Assembly (NCBI RefSeq): GCF_003115855.1
Contig: NZ_KZ819085.1
Span: forward strand, 62,001-126,000
DNA: 64,000 bases
Direction: 5' to 3'
Source: Brenneria corticis
GTDB lineage: Bacteria > Pseudomonadota > Gammaproteobacteria > Enterobacterales > Enterobacteriaceae
The notes beneath the pieces are model-generated. The model saw only the letters and a program-made list of their open reading frames with translations. It ran no database searches and was not told the DNA's origin. Below are positions 17,364 through 24,477 of this stretch, in pieces; the first letter of the stretch is position 1, and each line of letters starts with the position of its first letter. The position numbers were made by a program, and so were the translations under genes.

Positions 17364-18335
17364 TTAATCAAACAATCCCGCCAGCCGGGCGATGTACCAT
17401 AGCCCTTGTTCCGTCGCGCCGGCGGAAATATGGACCGGGTAAGAGCATTCCAGACAGGTCAGCGCGCGAATGTAGCGCTGGCATAGCGCGTCGGAACCGA
17501 TAAAGGTGAGCGGAATACTCTGCCCCGCGGCGGACGACTGCCTGGACAGCACCGCCAACAATTCGCTGCCCAACAGTAAGCCGGAAAGATAGTCGGGCTG
17601 CTGTTGGGCGGTGATGTGTTTGCACAGCAGACGGCTGCGCACGGAAAACAGCGTACCCAGCAGCCCGGCGGTCGCCGCATAACGCCGCGCCGTCGCCACG
17701 CCCTGCGCGAAGGCGTCCCAGTCCGGCTGTTCCGGCGGCTGCATGGTAGTGGACAAAATGGTGTGATGCGCCAGCGCGTCGTAGAGATCGCCGGTCATGA
17801 ATGTCTGGATATTCATAATCCGGTCCTGCGTCACTTCTACCCATTTGGCATGGGTTCCGGGCAGCGCAATCAGCGCTTTTCCCTGCCGTTCGACGGCGGA
17901 GCGTAATGGCTCATCGTATTGCAGGGCGCCGGCTATCTGGGTTTCCTCGCCGCGCATCACTTCCGGCAGGGCGCCGTTTTTCCATACGCCGGGCACAACG
18001 AAGAAATGCCGGCCGGGAGCGACATCAATGCGGATCAGCTGCCGCGCCAACTGCTGAATATCGCAGGGCGCCTCAATGTACGGGGCCTCCCGCCATCCCT
18101 GGGCGCTGCCGATCATACCGCAGGCAATTACCGGGCTGGCGGGCGCGTCGTCCAGCCAGTCGCCGCATGCCTGAAGAAACGCCTGATGAAACGCGCGTTC
18201 CCGGTTTTGCGCAGGGTCAGGGAGCTTCATTATGCCGTAGGGCAGGGTTCTTTTTTCTACTGTCTCCCCGTTTTTCCCCAGGCGGCTGGCGCGCAGCATG
18301 CTGGTTCCCCAATCCAGCGCAATCAGTGTCGTCAT
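17364..18335 (-). CDS. dgoK: 2-dehydro-3-deoxygalactonokinase
   Basis: This sugar-acid kinase phosphorylates 2-keto-3-deoxygalactonate at C6 using ATP. The 323-residue protein has the N-terminal phosphate-binding motif LIALDWGTSMLRA, the segment VIACGMIGSAQGW and the late LPGTHAKWVEV motif typical of the DgoK family. The ATG at 18335 follows AGGAAAGG; an ATG 23 codons upstream falls inside the regulator gene and adds no homology. The stop-to-start gap to the upstream iclR gene is 5 bases, so they are cotranscribed. Confidence 0.93.
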   Translation of the reverse strand: MTTLIALDWGTSMLRASRLGKNGETVEKRTLPYGIMKLPDPAQNRERAFHQAFLQACGDWLDDAPASPVIACGMIGSAQGWREAPYIEAPCDIQQLARQLIRIDVAPGRHFFVVPGVWKNGALPEVMRGEETQIAGALQYDEPLRSAVERQGKALIALPGTHAKWVEVTQDRIMNIQTFMTGDLYDALAHHTILSTTMQPPEQPDWDAFAQGVATARRYAATAGLLGTLFSVRSRLLCKHITAQQQPDYLSGLLLGSELLAVLSRQSSAAGQSIPLTFIGSDALCQRYIRALTCLECSYPVHISAGATEQGLWYIARLAGLFD

Positions 18336-18340
18336 CGTAT

Positions 18341-19144
18341 TTACCTTTCCTGTATTTTTTCGGCCGGCGTTCGGCGGCGCTGATTGAACGAGGTCCGGCT
18401 CCACCCCATCTCGATGGAAATGGCGTCGGCATGTTCTTTAACGATATCAATCAGTTCCTCCATACGGCTGTCGGGCATATAAGGCGTAATGCTGGCGACG
18501 GAAATGGCGGCGATAATCCGGTTGGTCGCGTCTCGCACCGGGGCGGCGACACAGCGGATGGTGAACTCGTTTTCCTCCAGGTCGAACGCATAACCGCCCT
18601 GTGCGTACTTCTGCATGGCGCGAATAAAGGCTTCGATGTCGCGCTGCGGATGGTGCGCCTGAAAGATGGCGCGCCATTCGTCGGCGGAGTCGTCAAGTAT
18701 GAGCGCCTTGCCGATGCCGGTGAAAGGCAGCGGCATGCGCTGACCGACGCGGGAGCGCATTTCCAGACCGCGCGTGCCGGAAATTTTATCGATATACAGC
18801 ACATCGTTGCCTTCTCTGATGGCAAGATGCACCGTGTCCTGCGTCTGTTTTGCCAGCGCTTCCAGAGCGGATTGCGCCGCCAGGCGCAGCGGATAGGCAT
18901 TCAAAGAGCTGGTGCCGAGTTCGATGAGTTTCGGCCCAAGGTAGTAACCGTCCCGCGCCACGTGCCGTAAAAGGTTTTTGCTGATAAGCGCATTGACGAG
19001 ACGATGCGTTGTGCTGCGCGACGTTCCCGTGTATTCGCCGATAGCTTTTAAATCGCGATGGCCGGCTGCGACGGCATCAATCACCGCCAATCCTCTAAAC
19101 AGCGTCTGGACGCCGCTGGCGCCCGTAGAATTTTCTTCCTTCAT
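18341..19144 (-). CDS. IclR-family transcriptional regulator
   Basis: This 267-residue regulator has an N-terminal winged helix (about residues 10-70; TSRSTTHRLVNALISKNLL) and a C-terminal IclR effector domain (about 85-250, with QDTVHLAIREGNDVLYIDK and RCVAAPVRD). It is the first gene of its own minus-strand operon with dgoK, dgoA and the TTT genes, so it probably controls them in response to a sugar acid. IclR proteins act mostly as repressors released or converted by ligand; the direction here is unknown. Confidence 0.92.
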   Translation of the reverse strand: MKEENSTGASGVQTLFRGLAVIDAVAAGHRDLKAIGEYTGTSRSTTHRLVNALISKNLLRHVARDGYYLGPKLIELGTSSLNAYPLRLAAQSALEALAKQTQDTVHLAIREGNDVLYIDKISGTRGLEMRSRVGQRMPLPFTGIGKALILDDSADEWRAIFQAHHPQRDIEAFIRAMQKYAQGGYAFDLEENEFTIRCVAAPVRDATNRIIAAISVASITPYMPDSRMEELIDIVKEHADAISIEMGWSRTSFNQRRRTPAEKIQER

Positions 19145-19206
19145 CGCGTTTTCCCGTTATCCGTTCATTGCGCTACTTTTAGCACACGAAAACGGCATAC
19201 TTTGTG

Positions 19207-19249
19207 ACTCGTCCCGCATAAATCTACAATATGGTTACTCGTCCCATAT
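19207..19249 (-). promoter_or_regulatory. Candidate IclR operator: direct and inverted repeats
   Basis: ACTCGTCCC occurs at 19207-19215 and again at 19237-19245, exactly 30 bases (about three helical turns) apart. The second copy overlaps an inverted repeat, ATATGG at 19229-19234 and CCATAT at 19244-19249. The elements lie 60-105 bases upstream of the iclR-type start, where the operon promoter should be. Binding is inferred. Confidence 0.45.
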
Positions 19250-19303
19250 ATAGGGATTTTGTCGGAAAGGGAGTGATATATGGAGAAATACGCAGAGGGG
19301 GAG

Positions 19304-19750
19304 CTACGGCCGTTCTGCCTGCAAAAATTGCGTTAGCGCAGGCGCCGTTTCAATGCGCAATAATCGCGCCAGCCTGTCGTTTTCATCCAGCCAGCACATC
19401 AGCGTCTGGATGGTCTGAAGATGCTGTTCGCCGTTGCCGGCCGCCAGCAGGATGAGTAATCCCACCTTTTCATCGCCGGGAAACCTCACGTACTCACGGA
19501 TGCGCAGCAATGAAAGGTGCGTCATGGCGCTGGTTACACCGTCTTCCGGTCGGGCGTGGGGCAGCGCAAACCCTGGGCTGAGCAGATACCAGGGACCGGT
19601 TTGTTCCGTTTCCCGGATAATCGCGTCGTGGTAGCCGGGGCTGATCGCGCCTTGCGCAATCAGCGGGCGGGCGCAGAGGATAATGGCGTCGCGCCAGTCG
19701 GCGCAGGATTCGACAAACTGACTGGCGCTGAATAACGGCGTTGATGACAT
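19304..19750 (-). CDS. PTS sugar transporter subunit IIA (mannitol/ascorbate type)
   Basis: This cytoplasmic phosphocarrier of 148 residues belongs to the fructose/mannitol IIA fold (PTS_EIIA type 2). The phosphorylated histidine is in ALPHARPEDGV, as in UlaC-type IIA. It passes phosphate from HPr to the IIB encoded at the other end of the operon. The ATG at 19750 is chosen over an ATG 16 codons upstream because the shorter form begins where homology begins and follows a GGAG. It is the last gene of a minus-strand operon: IIB, IIC, transketolase N, transketolase C, IIA. Confidence 0.9.
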   Translation of the reverse strand: MSSTPLFSASQFVESCADWRDAIILCARPLIAQGAISPGYHDAIIRETEQTGPWYLLSPGFALPHARPEDGVTSAMTHLSLLRIREYVRFPGDEKVGLLILLAAGNGEQHLQTIQTLMCWLDENDRLARLLRIETAPALTQFLQAERP

Positions 19751-19822
19751 GAAGGCTCCAGAAAATAGGGAACGTCTTCTTGCCGACGGCATAGCCAAGA
19801 GCGTATGCCGCCGGCGGGCGGA

Positions 19823-20764
19823 CTATTGCGCGTCGGAAACGCTGCGTTCGACGGCCAGAACGGCGGCGCAAATGGCGTCGCCGCTGATGCCGTATTTGGT
19901 TTTAAGCTGGCGACTATTGCCCGATTCGGTGAACGTATCCTGAGTGCCGATACGAACCAGCGTTGCCGGCCATTGCCGCGAAGCCATCACTTCCGCGATA
20001 AGCCCGCCCAATCCGCCATTGATGGAATGGTTTTCAACGGTGGCAATCACCGGGCAGCCTTTCACCAGCGCAGCGAAAGCCTGCTGATTAAATGGTTTCA
20101 GGCAGGCGACGTGAATAAGTCGACCGCGTTTACCCTGCTGACAAAGCTGGTCGTAACCCGCGCTGGCCTGCTCAAGCGCGGTGCCTTCAAACAGGATGGC
20201 GAAATCATCGCCGGATTCGCGCACCGCGGCGATGTCGGCGACGCGCGGTTGAACGGATTTATCGCGCACCGGCATCGGTTCGCGCGCGACGCGGATATAG
20301 ACCGGACCTTTAATGCGCGCCGCCTGTTCAAACGCCTCCGCCACCTCTTCCGCATCGGCGGGGGTAAGGATGGTTAGGCCAGGCAGAACCCGCGTCAGCG
20401 CCAGATCTTCCAGCGCGTGATGCGAGGCGCCGTCCGGCCCATCATCCATACCGGGATGGCTCCCAACCAGCTTGATATTGACGCCGCCATAGCAGGCCTG
20501 ACGTAATTGCGTCCAGGCGGTGCCGGTTACAAACATGGCGAAATTCACGTAAAAGGGAATCTGTCCTTCCAACGCCTGGCCGATGGCAAAGCTCATCGCC
20601 GAACCTTCCGCGATCCCCATCTCAAAAAAACGCGCAGGGAAAACGGTCTGAAACTGATCGGTTCGGGTTGAACTGGCCAGATCGCTGTCGATCGCCACCA
20701 CCGGGTATCCTTTTTCTGCCAATTGAATCAATGCGTTGCCTATTTCATCTCGTGGCGCTTTCAT
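19823..20764 (-). CDS. Transketolase, C-terminal subunit
   Basis: This 313-residue subunit carries the pyrimidine-binding and C-terminal domains of a split transketolase. It begins with APRDEIGNALIQLAEKGYPVVAIDSDL, followed by the glutamate region FEMGIAEGSAMSFAIGQA that activates thiamine diphosphate, and ends in a transketolase C domain. Its start overlaps the stop of the N-terminal subunit (ATGA), so the two are coupled and expected to form a heterotetramer. Split transketolases are known in apulose and sulfoquinovose catabolism as well as of unknown role; the substrate here is not known. Confidence 0.92.
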   Translation of the reverse strand: MKAPRDEIGNALIQLAEKGYPVVAIDSDLASSTRTDQFQTVFPARFFEMGIAEGSAMSFAIGQALEGQIPFYVNFAMFVTGTAWTQLRQACYGGVNIKLVGSHPGMDDGPDGASHHALEDLALTRVLPGLTILTPADAEEVAEAFEQAARIKGPVYIRVAREPMPVRDKSVQPRVADIAAVRESGDDFAILFEGTALEQASAGYDQLCQQGKRGRLIHVACLKPFNQQAFAALVKGCPVIATVENHSINGGLGGLIAEVMASRQWPATLVRIGTQDTFTESGNSRQLKTKYGISGDAICAAVLAVERSVSDAQ

Positions 20765-21561
20765 GGCTGTAATTCTCCCATGGCTTGTTGATACTGTTCT
20801 GCGGTCGGGGTTTTGGAATGCCAGTCGCCGTTGTTTTCCATATAGCTGACTCCGCTGCCTTTAGTGGTATGGGCGATAATCGCGATCGGTTTGCCCGTAA
20901 GGTGGCGCGCAAACCGGAAAGCGGCGGCCACCTGATGCATATCGTTGCCGTTCTGTAATTCCAATACGTGCCAGCCAAAGCAGCGCACCTTGTCTGCCAG
21001 TGGTTCCAGATTGACGACCTCGTTGATCGGATCGTGGGAAGAAAAACCGTTGTAATCGATCACCGCGATCAGATTATCCATTTTCATATGGCCGGCCTGC
21101 TGGAGCGTTTCCCAGGTTTGCCCTTCGTGCATTTCGCCATCGCCGATAATCGCAAACACCCGATGAGGCTCCTGCTTGCGCTTTTTGGCGGCGGCCATGC
21201 CCAACGCGATGGATAATCCCTGTCCCAGCAGGCCGGTAGTGGCATCGACTTCCGGCAGCGTTTTAATGCTGGGGTGCCCCTGCAAACGCGAGTTAATCTG
21301 GCGAAACGTGTTGAACTCTTCGCGTTTGACGATCCCAAACTGATGCAGCAGCGCGTATTGCACCGCGACGGCGTGGCCTTTACTCATGACGACCCGACTG
21401 CGGCTGGCGGCTTTAAGATCCACTTCGCGGTAATAGATCCAGGTCAGGATATCCGCGATGGACAAGGCGCCGCCGGGGTGACCGATACCGGATTCATAAA
21501 TCATCGTGACGATGTCGCGCCGCGTCGCGCGAGCGCGTGCCTGAAGCTGTTCAATCTCCAT
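20761..21561 (-). CDS. Transketolase, N-terminal thiamine diphosphate-binding subunit
   Basis: This 266-residue subunit holds the pyrophosphate-binding domain. The ThDP motif starts GDGEMHEGQTWE and closes about 27 residues later with the Asn in DYNGFSS. SGIGHPGGALSIADIL and MSKGHAVAVQYA are conserved substrate and cofactor histidine regions. A good AAGGAG lies before the ATG. The operon offers no kinase, isomerase or epimerase, so the PTS product may feed this enzyme directly or after action of enzymes encoded elsewhere. Confidence 0.93.
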   Translation of the reverse strand: MEIEQLQARARATRRDIVTMIYESGIGHPGGALSIADILTWIYYREVDLKAASRSRVVMSKGHAVAVQYALLHQFGIVKREEFNTFRQINSRLQGHPSIKTLPEVDATTGLLGQGLSIALGMAAAKKRKQEPHRVFAIIGDGEMHEGQTWETLQQAGHMKMDNLIAVIDYNGFSSHDPINEVVNLEPLADKVRCFGWHVLELQNGNDMHQVAAAFRFARHLTGKPIAIIAHTTKGSGVSYMENNGDWHSKTPTAEQYQQAMGELQP

Positions 21562-21573
21562 AGTGTCTCCTTA

Positions 21574-22839
21574 TCAAGGCAACATTTTGCCGATGTAGTA
21601 GACCAACAGGCCGAGAACCACAAAGTCGGTTTCAGGGAAGCTGGTGCCAGATAGCCCGACTGACTCCATAATCGGATAGATCAATGCAGGCCCGATGCCG
21701 ATGAGGATGCCGGTAATAAAGCTGCCGACGATCGCGCCTTTCCAACCACCGGATGCGTTACCGAACACGGCGGCGGTGGCGCCGATAAAGAAGTAGGGGA
21801 TTGCCACGGGGATGATCACCGTTTGTCCCAGTAAGGCCAGTAAACCCATAACGATCAAACCGCCGATGAAGGAGGAAATGAATCCCAGTACTGTGGCGGT
21901 CGGGGCATAGGGGAAAACGACCGGGCAGTCCAGTGCGGGTTTGGCGTTGGGAATGAATTTTTCCGAGATGCCGAGGAAGGCGGGCACGATTTCAGACAGC
22001 AGCAGACGTACCCCGGTGATGATGATATAGAGCGATGCGGTAAACGTCAGCGATTGAAAAAGTGGGTAGACCAGCCAATGCATCCCGCCCGCCGCCGCTG
22101 TGACGGCAGCCTTGCCAGCGGCCAGCGCGGCGATGTAGTAAAAAATGCTGACGGAGATGGAAACCGAAACGATGTAATCTTTAAAAATGCCCAGCCATCC
22201 CGGCAGGTTGAGCTTTTCGGTGGATTGCGCCGGATCGCCGACTTTGCTGCCGATCCAGCCTGATGCCGCATAGGCCAGCGTGACGTAGTGACCCATCGCG
22301 ATTTCGTCGTTGCCGGTGATTTTGCGCATCCAGGGCTGCGCGATGGCGGGATACAGGCAGGAGGCGATGCCGAGCAGAACCGAACCGACGGCAATAGTCA
22401 GCAGATCGCTGTAGCCCAGCGCTTTTAGGGTGACGGTTAATAGCGCGGAGAGGTAGAGGTTGTGCTGCCCCGTCAGAAAAATGTATTTAAACGGCGTCAG
22501 CCGGGCGAATACCAGATTCCAGATAAAGCCCACTACCATGATGAGCGAAACGCACATGGCAAACTTGGTTTGCGCCAGGCCGGTCAGCGCTTCCGCCAGC
22601 GGCATTACGCCTTTCAGACCGAAGCCGGCGCTGAATAGGGACTGGAAATTGCCCAGCGAAGAAACGGCAAGACCGGCGCCTCCGGCAAACACCAGAAAGC
22701 CGACGATGGTTTTAAAGGTGCCCGACAGGATCTTTTCTATCGGCTTGCGTTGGATCAGCAGGCCGAGAAGCGCAATAAAACCAACTAATAGTGGGGTAAC
22801 GCCCAGGATATCGAATACAATGAATCGAAGGAGTTCCAT
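21574..22839 (-). CDS. PTS sugar transporter subunit IIC, ascorbate (UlaA/SgaT) type
   Basis: This 421-residue integral membrane protein has about 11 helices and the UlaA-family character (VTPLLVGFIALLGLLIQRKPIEKI at the start, FGNASGGWKGAIVGSFITGILIGIGPALIYP near the end). It carries out translocation linked to phosphorylation by the separate IIB. UlaA itself moves L-ascorbate, but the family covers other sugars. The transketolase genes and absence of ula lactonase and decarboxylase genes argue against ascorbate. A strong AGGAGG precedes the start. Confidence 0.92.
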   Translation of the reverse strand: MELLRFIVFDILGVTPLLVGFIALLGLLIQRKPIEKILSGTFKTIVGFLVFAGGAGLAVSSLGNFQSLFSAGFGLKGVMPLAEALTGLAQTKFAMCVSLIMVVGFIWNLVFARLTPFKYIFLTGQHNLYLSALLTVTLKALGYSDLLTIAVGSVLLGIASCLYPAIAQPWMRKITGNDEIAMGHYVTLAYAASGWIGSKVGDPAQSTEKLNLPGWLGIFKDYIVSVSISVSIFYYIAALAAGKAAVTAAAGGMHWLVYPLFQSLTFTASLYIIITGVRLLLSEIVPAFLGISEKFIPNAKPALDCPVVFPYAPTATVLGFISSFIGGLIVMGLLALLGQTVIIPVAIPYFFIGATAAVFGNASGGWKGAIVGSFITGILIGIGPALIYPIMESVGLSGTSFPETDFVVLGLLVYYIGKMLP

Positions 22840-22856
22840 AGTGCCTCCTGGTGAGG

Positions 22857-23138
22857 TTAGCGACCGTGGGCCCGGACAACTTCAGCCAGTGCCGATGTCA
22901 TTTCATCTGCGTTCATTAAGTCGGTGATGCCGATGGCCAGGAAGCCGGCGGCCTGTACCTCATCGGTTAGATCTTTCATGGTGATGACGAAGTCGACATC
23001 TCGCCAGGTGTTGAGCCCGGAAAGAACATCGTGTTCCAGTTCAATATCCCAACCGTGTTGATCGATAATTTTCTGGGCTTTTATTTTGAGCATTAACGAA
23101 CTGCCCATGCCGGTACGACAGACGATAAGACCTTTCAT
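22857..23138 (-). CDS. PTS sugar transporter subunit IIB (lactose/cellobiose-ascorbate type)
   Basis: This 93-residue phosphocarrier has the IIB P-loop at the N-terminus, VCRTGMGSSLMLK, with the phosphorylated Cys7. It accepts phosphate from the IIA and passes it to the sugar in the IIC. It is the first gene of the minus-strand operon and starts 112 bases from the divergent RpiR-family regulator, with AGGAGA before the ATG. Confidence 0.93.
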   Translation of the reverse strand: MKGLIVCRTGMGSSLMLKIKAQKIIDQHGWDIELEHDVLSGLNTWRDVDFVITMKDLTDEVQAAGFLAIGITDLMNADEMTSALAEVVRAHGR

Positions 23139-23149
23139 AATCTCTCCTA

Positions 23150-23193
23150 AAAATAATTATTTTCTTTTGTTGTTGTGTGAAAATAATTATTAT
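23150..23193. promoter_or_regulatory. Candidate RpiR operator: paired AT-rich palindromes 30 bp apart
   Basis: A 14-bp perfect palindrome AAAATAATTATTTT (23150-23163) recurs almost unchanged at 23180-23193. It lies in the gap between the PTS operon start and the divergent regulator. The exact 30-base spacing places both on the same helix face. This is the expected setting for a RpiR-type dimer pair controlling both directions; binding is inferred. Confidence 0.5.
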
Positions 23194-23250
23194 CATGGGA
23201 GGAATGATGAAGATGTGATAGTGGCTGCATTTTGAGCAGAAAGGCGATTT

Positions 23251-24099
23251 ATGAATCAATTCGATGATAATCTATTGATTAATATTAGGAATGAGGCTTC
23301 AGCGCTTAGCCCGATTCTGGAAAAAGTGGGGCGTTTTATCGCGGATAATCCTGATTATGCGATGCGCCACACTATTTCTGAACTGGCGGCTTCGATTGAT
23401 ACCAGCGAAGGCAGCATTACCCGATTTTGTCGCGCGTTCGGTTTCAAAGGCTTCGCGGATTTTCGGACGGCGCTGGCGCTGGAGCAAGGCGCCTCGCGGG
23501 CGGATCGGGAAGATGAAAGTGAAATCAATACGGTGATCGCCAGCATCCGCGACAGCAACAGCATTGTGAACAGTAAGGAACTGGCGGCGGCGGCGGGGTG
23601 GCTGCATCAACTGGACGCTATCGCCATCTATGCGGTGGGTTCGGCGGTGCCGGTGGCGCTCTTTTTGCAAATGAATCTGATGCGCATAGGCAAGGCATCC
23701 AGTTTTATCGACAGGCTCTATCCGGCGACGGCGTCGTTTTTTCCGCAGACGCAGAAAACGGGTATTATCACCGTGCATACGGCGGAGGTATCGGCTGATA
23801 TGCTGCAAGTGCTGACGCTGGCAAAGCAGCAGGGCGCGCGGATATTGTCGATTACGCGCGGGTCATTTACGCCGTTCAATAAGCTGTCCGACTGGAATTT
23901 ACAGGCGGCGGTCGCCCTGAATGGCGAAGGCGAACATGGCTTTGCGGAAATCGCCGGGGCCATGATGGTGGCGGATCGTCTGCTGCAAGCGCTTGAAGAA
24001 CAGGATCCTCGTTACGGTCAGTGTCGTAAATCGCATCAGCGCAGCATTTTCTCGATTGATAGCGTAGCGAACAAACTCTCGGAATATTTCATGTCTTGA
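23251..24099 (+). CDS. MurR/RpiR-family transcriptional regulator
   Basis: This 282-residue regulator has an N-terminal RpiR helix-turn-helix domain (about residues 5-80; TISELAASIDTSEGSITRFCRAFGFKGFADFR). A SIS sugar-phosphate-binding domain follows (about 115-245; IAIYAVGSAVPVALFLQMNLMRIGK and GARILSITRGSFTPFNKLSDWNL). It is divergent from the PTS/transketolase operon, so it most likely senses the phosphosugar made by that PTS. A hairpin terminator lies about 130 bases downstream. Confidence 0.92.
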   Translation: MNQFDDNLLINIRNEASALSPILEKVGRFIADNPDYAMRHTISELAASIDTSEGSITRFCRAFGFKGFADFRTALALEQGASRADREDESEINTVIASIRDSNSIVNSKELAAAAGWLHQLDAIAIYAVGSAVPVALFLQMNLMRIGKASSFIDRLYPATASFFPQTQKTGIITVHTAEVSADMLQVLTLAKQQGARILSITRGSFTPFNKLSDWNLQAAVALNGEGEHGFAEIAGAMMVADRLLQALEEQDPRYGQCRKSHQRSIFSIDSVANKLSEYFMS

Positions 24100-24230
24100 A
24101 TATTCCGGCGCCTGATGCGCTGGCGAACTGACCATTGCCGCGTCCGTTTTTTCGCCCATTGCCATTCCGGCATATATGTTTATCCGCCCTATTTTTCCTT
24201 CCCGCCAGGCGTTGTTCTGTTGAAAACGCC

Positions 24231-24265
24231 AAGGCGTCATACGGTCAACTTATGACGCCTTTTCA
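24231..24265 (+). terminator. Terminator after the first RpiR gene
   Basis: AAGGCGTCATA at 24231-24241 pairs perfectly with 24251-24261, with a nine-base loop, and ends in a short T4 run. It separates the first RpiR gene from the next unit. The rest of the 378-base gap holds the downstream promoter. Confidence 0.65.
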
Positions 24266-24336
24266 ATGACTTTTGGTCAAAACAGGTGAAACAGGTTGTC
24301 ATGGCCTGCTTACCGGTGCCTATTTGCGCCGGCTTA

Positions 24337-24365
24337 TTGTTTTCCGGCAAACTGGCTTTTATAAC
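24337..24365 (+). promoter_or_regulatory. Candidate promoter for the PTS IICB-glycosidase operon
   Basis: TTGTTT at 24337-24342 and TATAAC at 24360-24365 are 17 bases apart, a fair sigma-70 match. They lie about 110 bases before the PTS gene start. Upstream, the sequence AAACAGGT occurs twice in direct repeat (near 24282-24299), which could serve a regulator. Confidence 0.4.
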
Positions 24366-24477
24366 TTGAACATAAGCGGTTGGAAACGAATCAGTCATGC
24401 CGTTTTGCGCCTTCACCGGGAAAACGCCAACAACAATCAATAACGCCCTTAATCTGTTCCCCCATGAGGAACTTGAT

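Noticed and set aside
17906..18970. Open frame of 354 codons on the plus strand across dgoK and the IclR gene
   Set aside because: Antisense to two genes with clear family motifs; the translation is Arg/Gly-rich noise.
19823..21561. Transketolase broken by a frameshift
   Set aside because: Two separate subunits with an ATGA overlap, a proper ribosome site for the first, and domain boundaries at the known split point show a natural split enzyme and not a broken gene.
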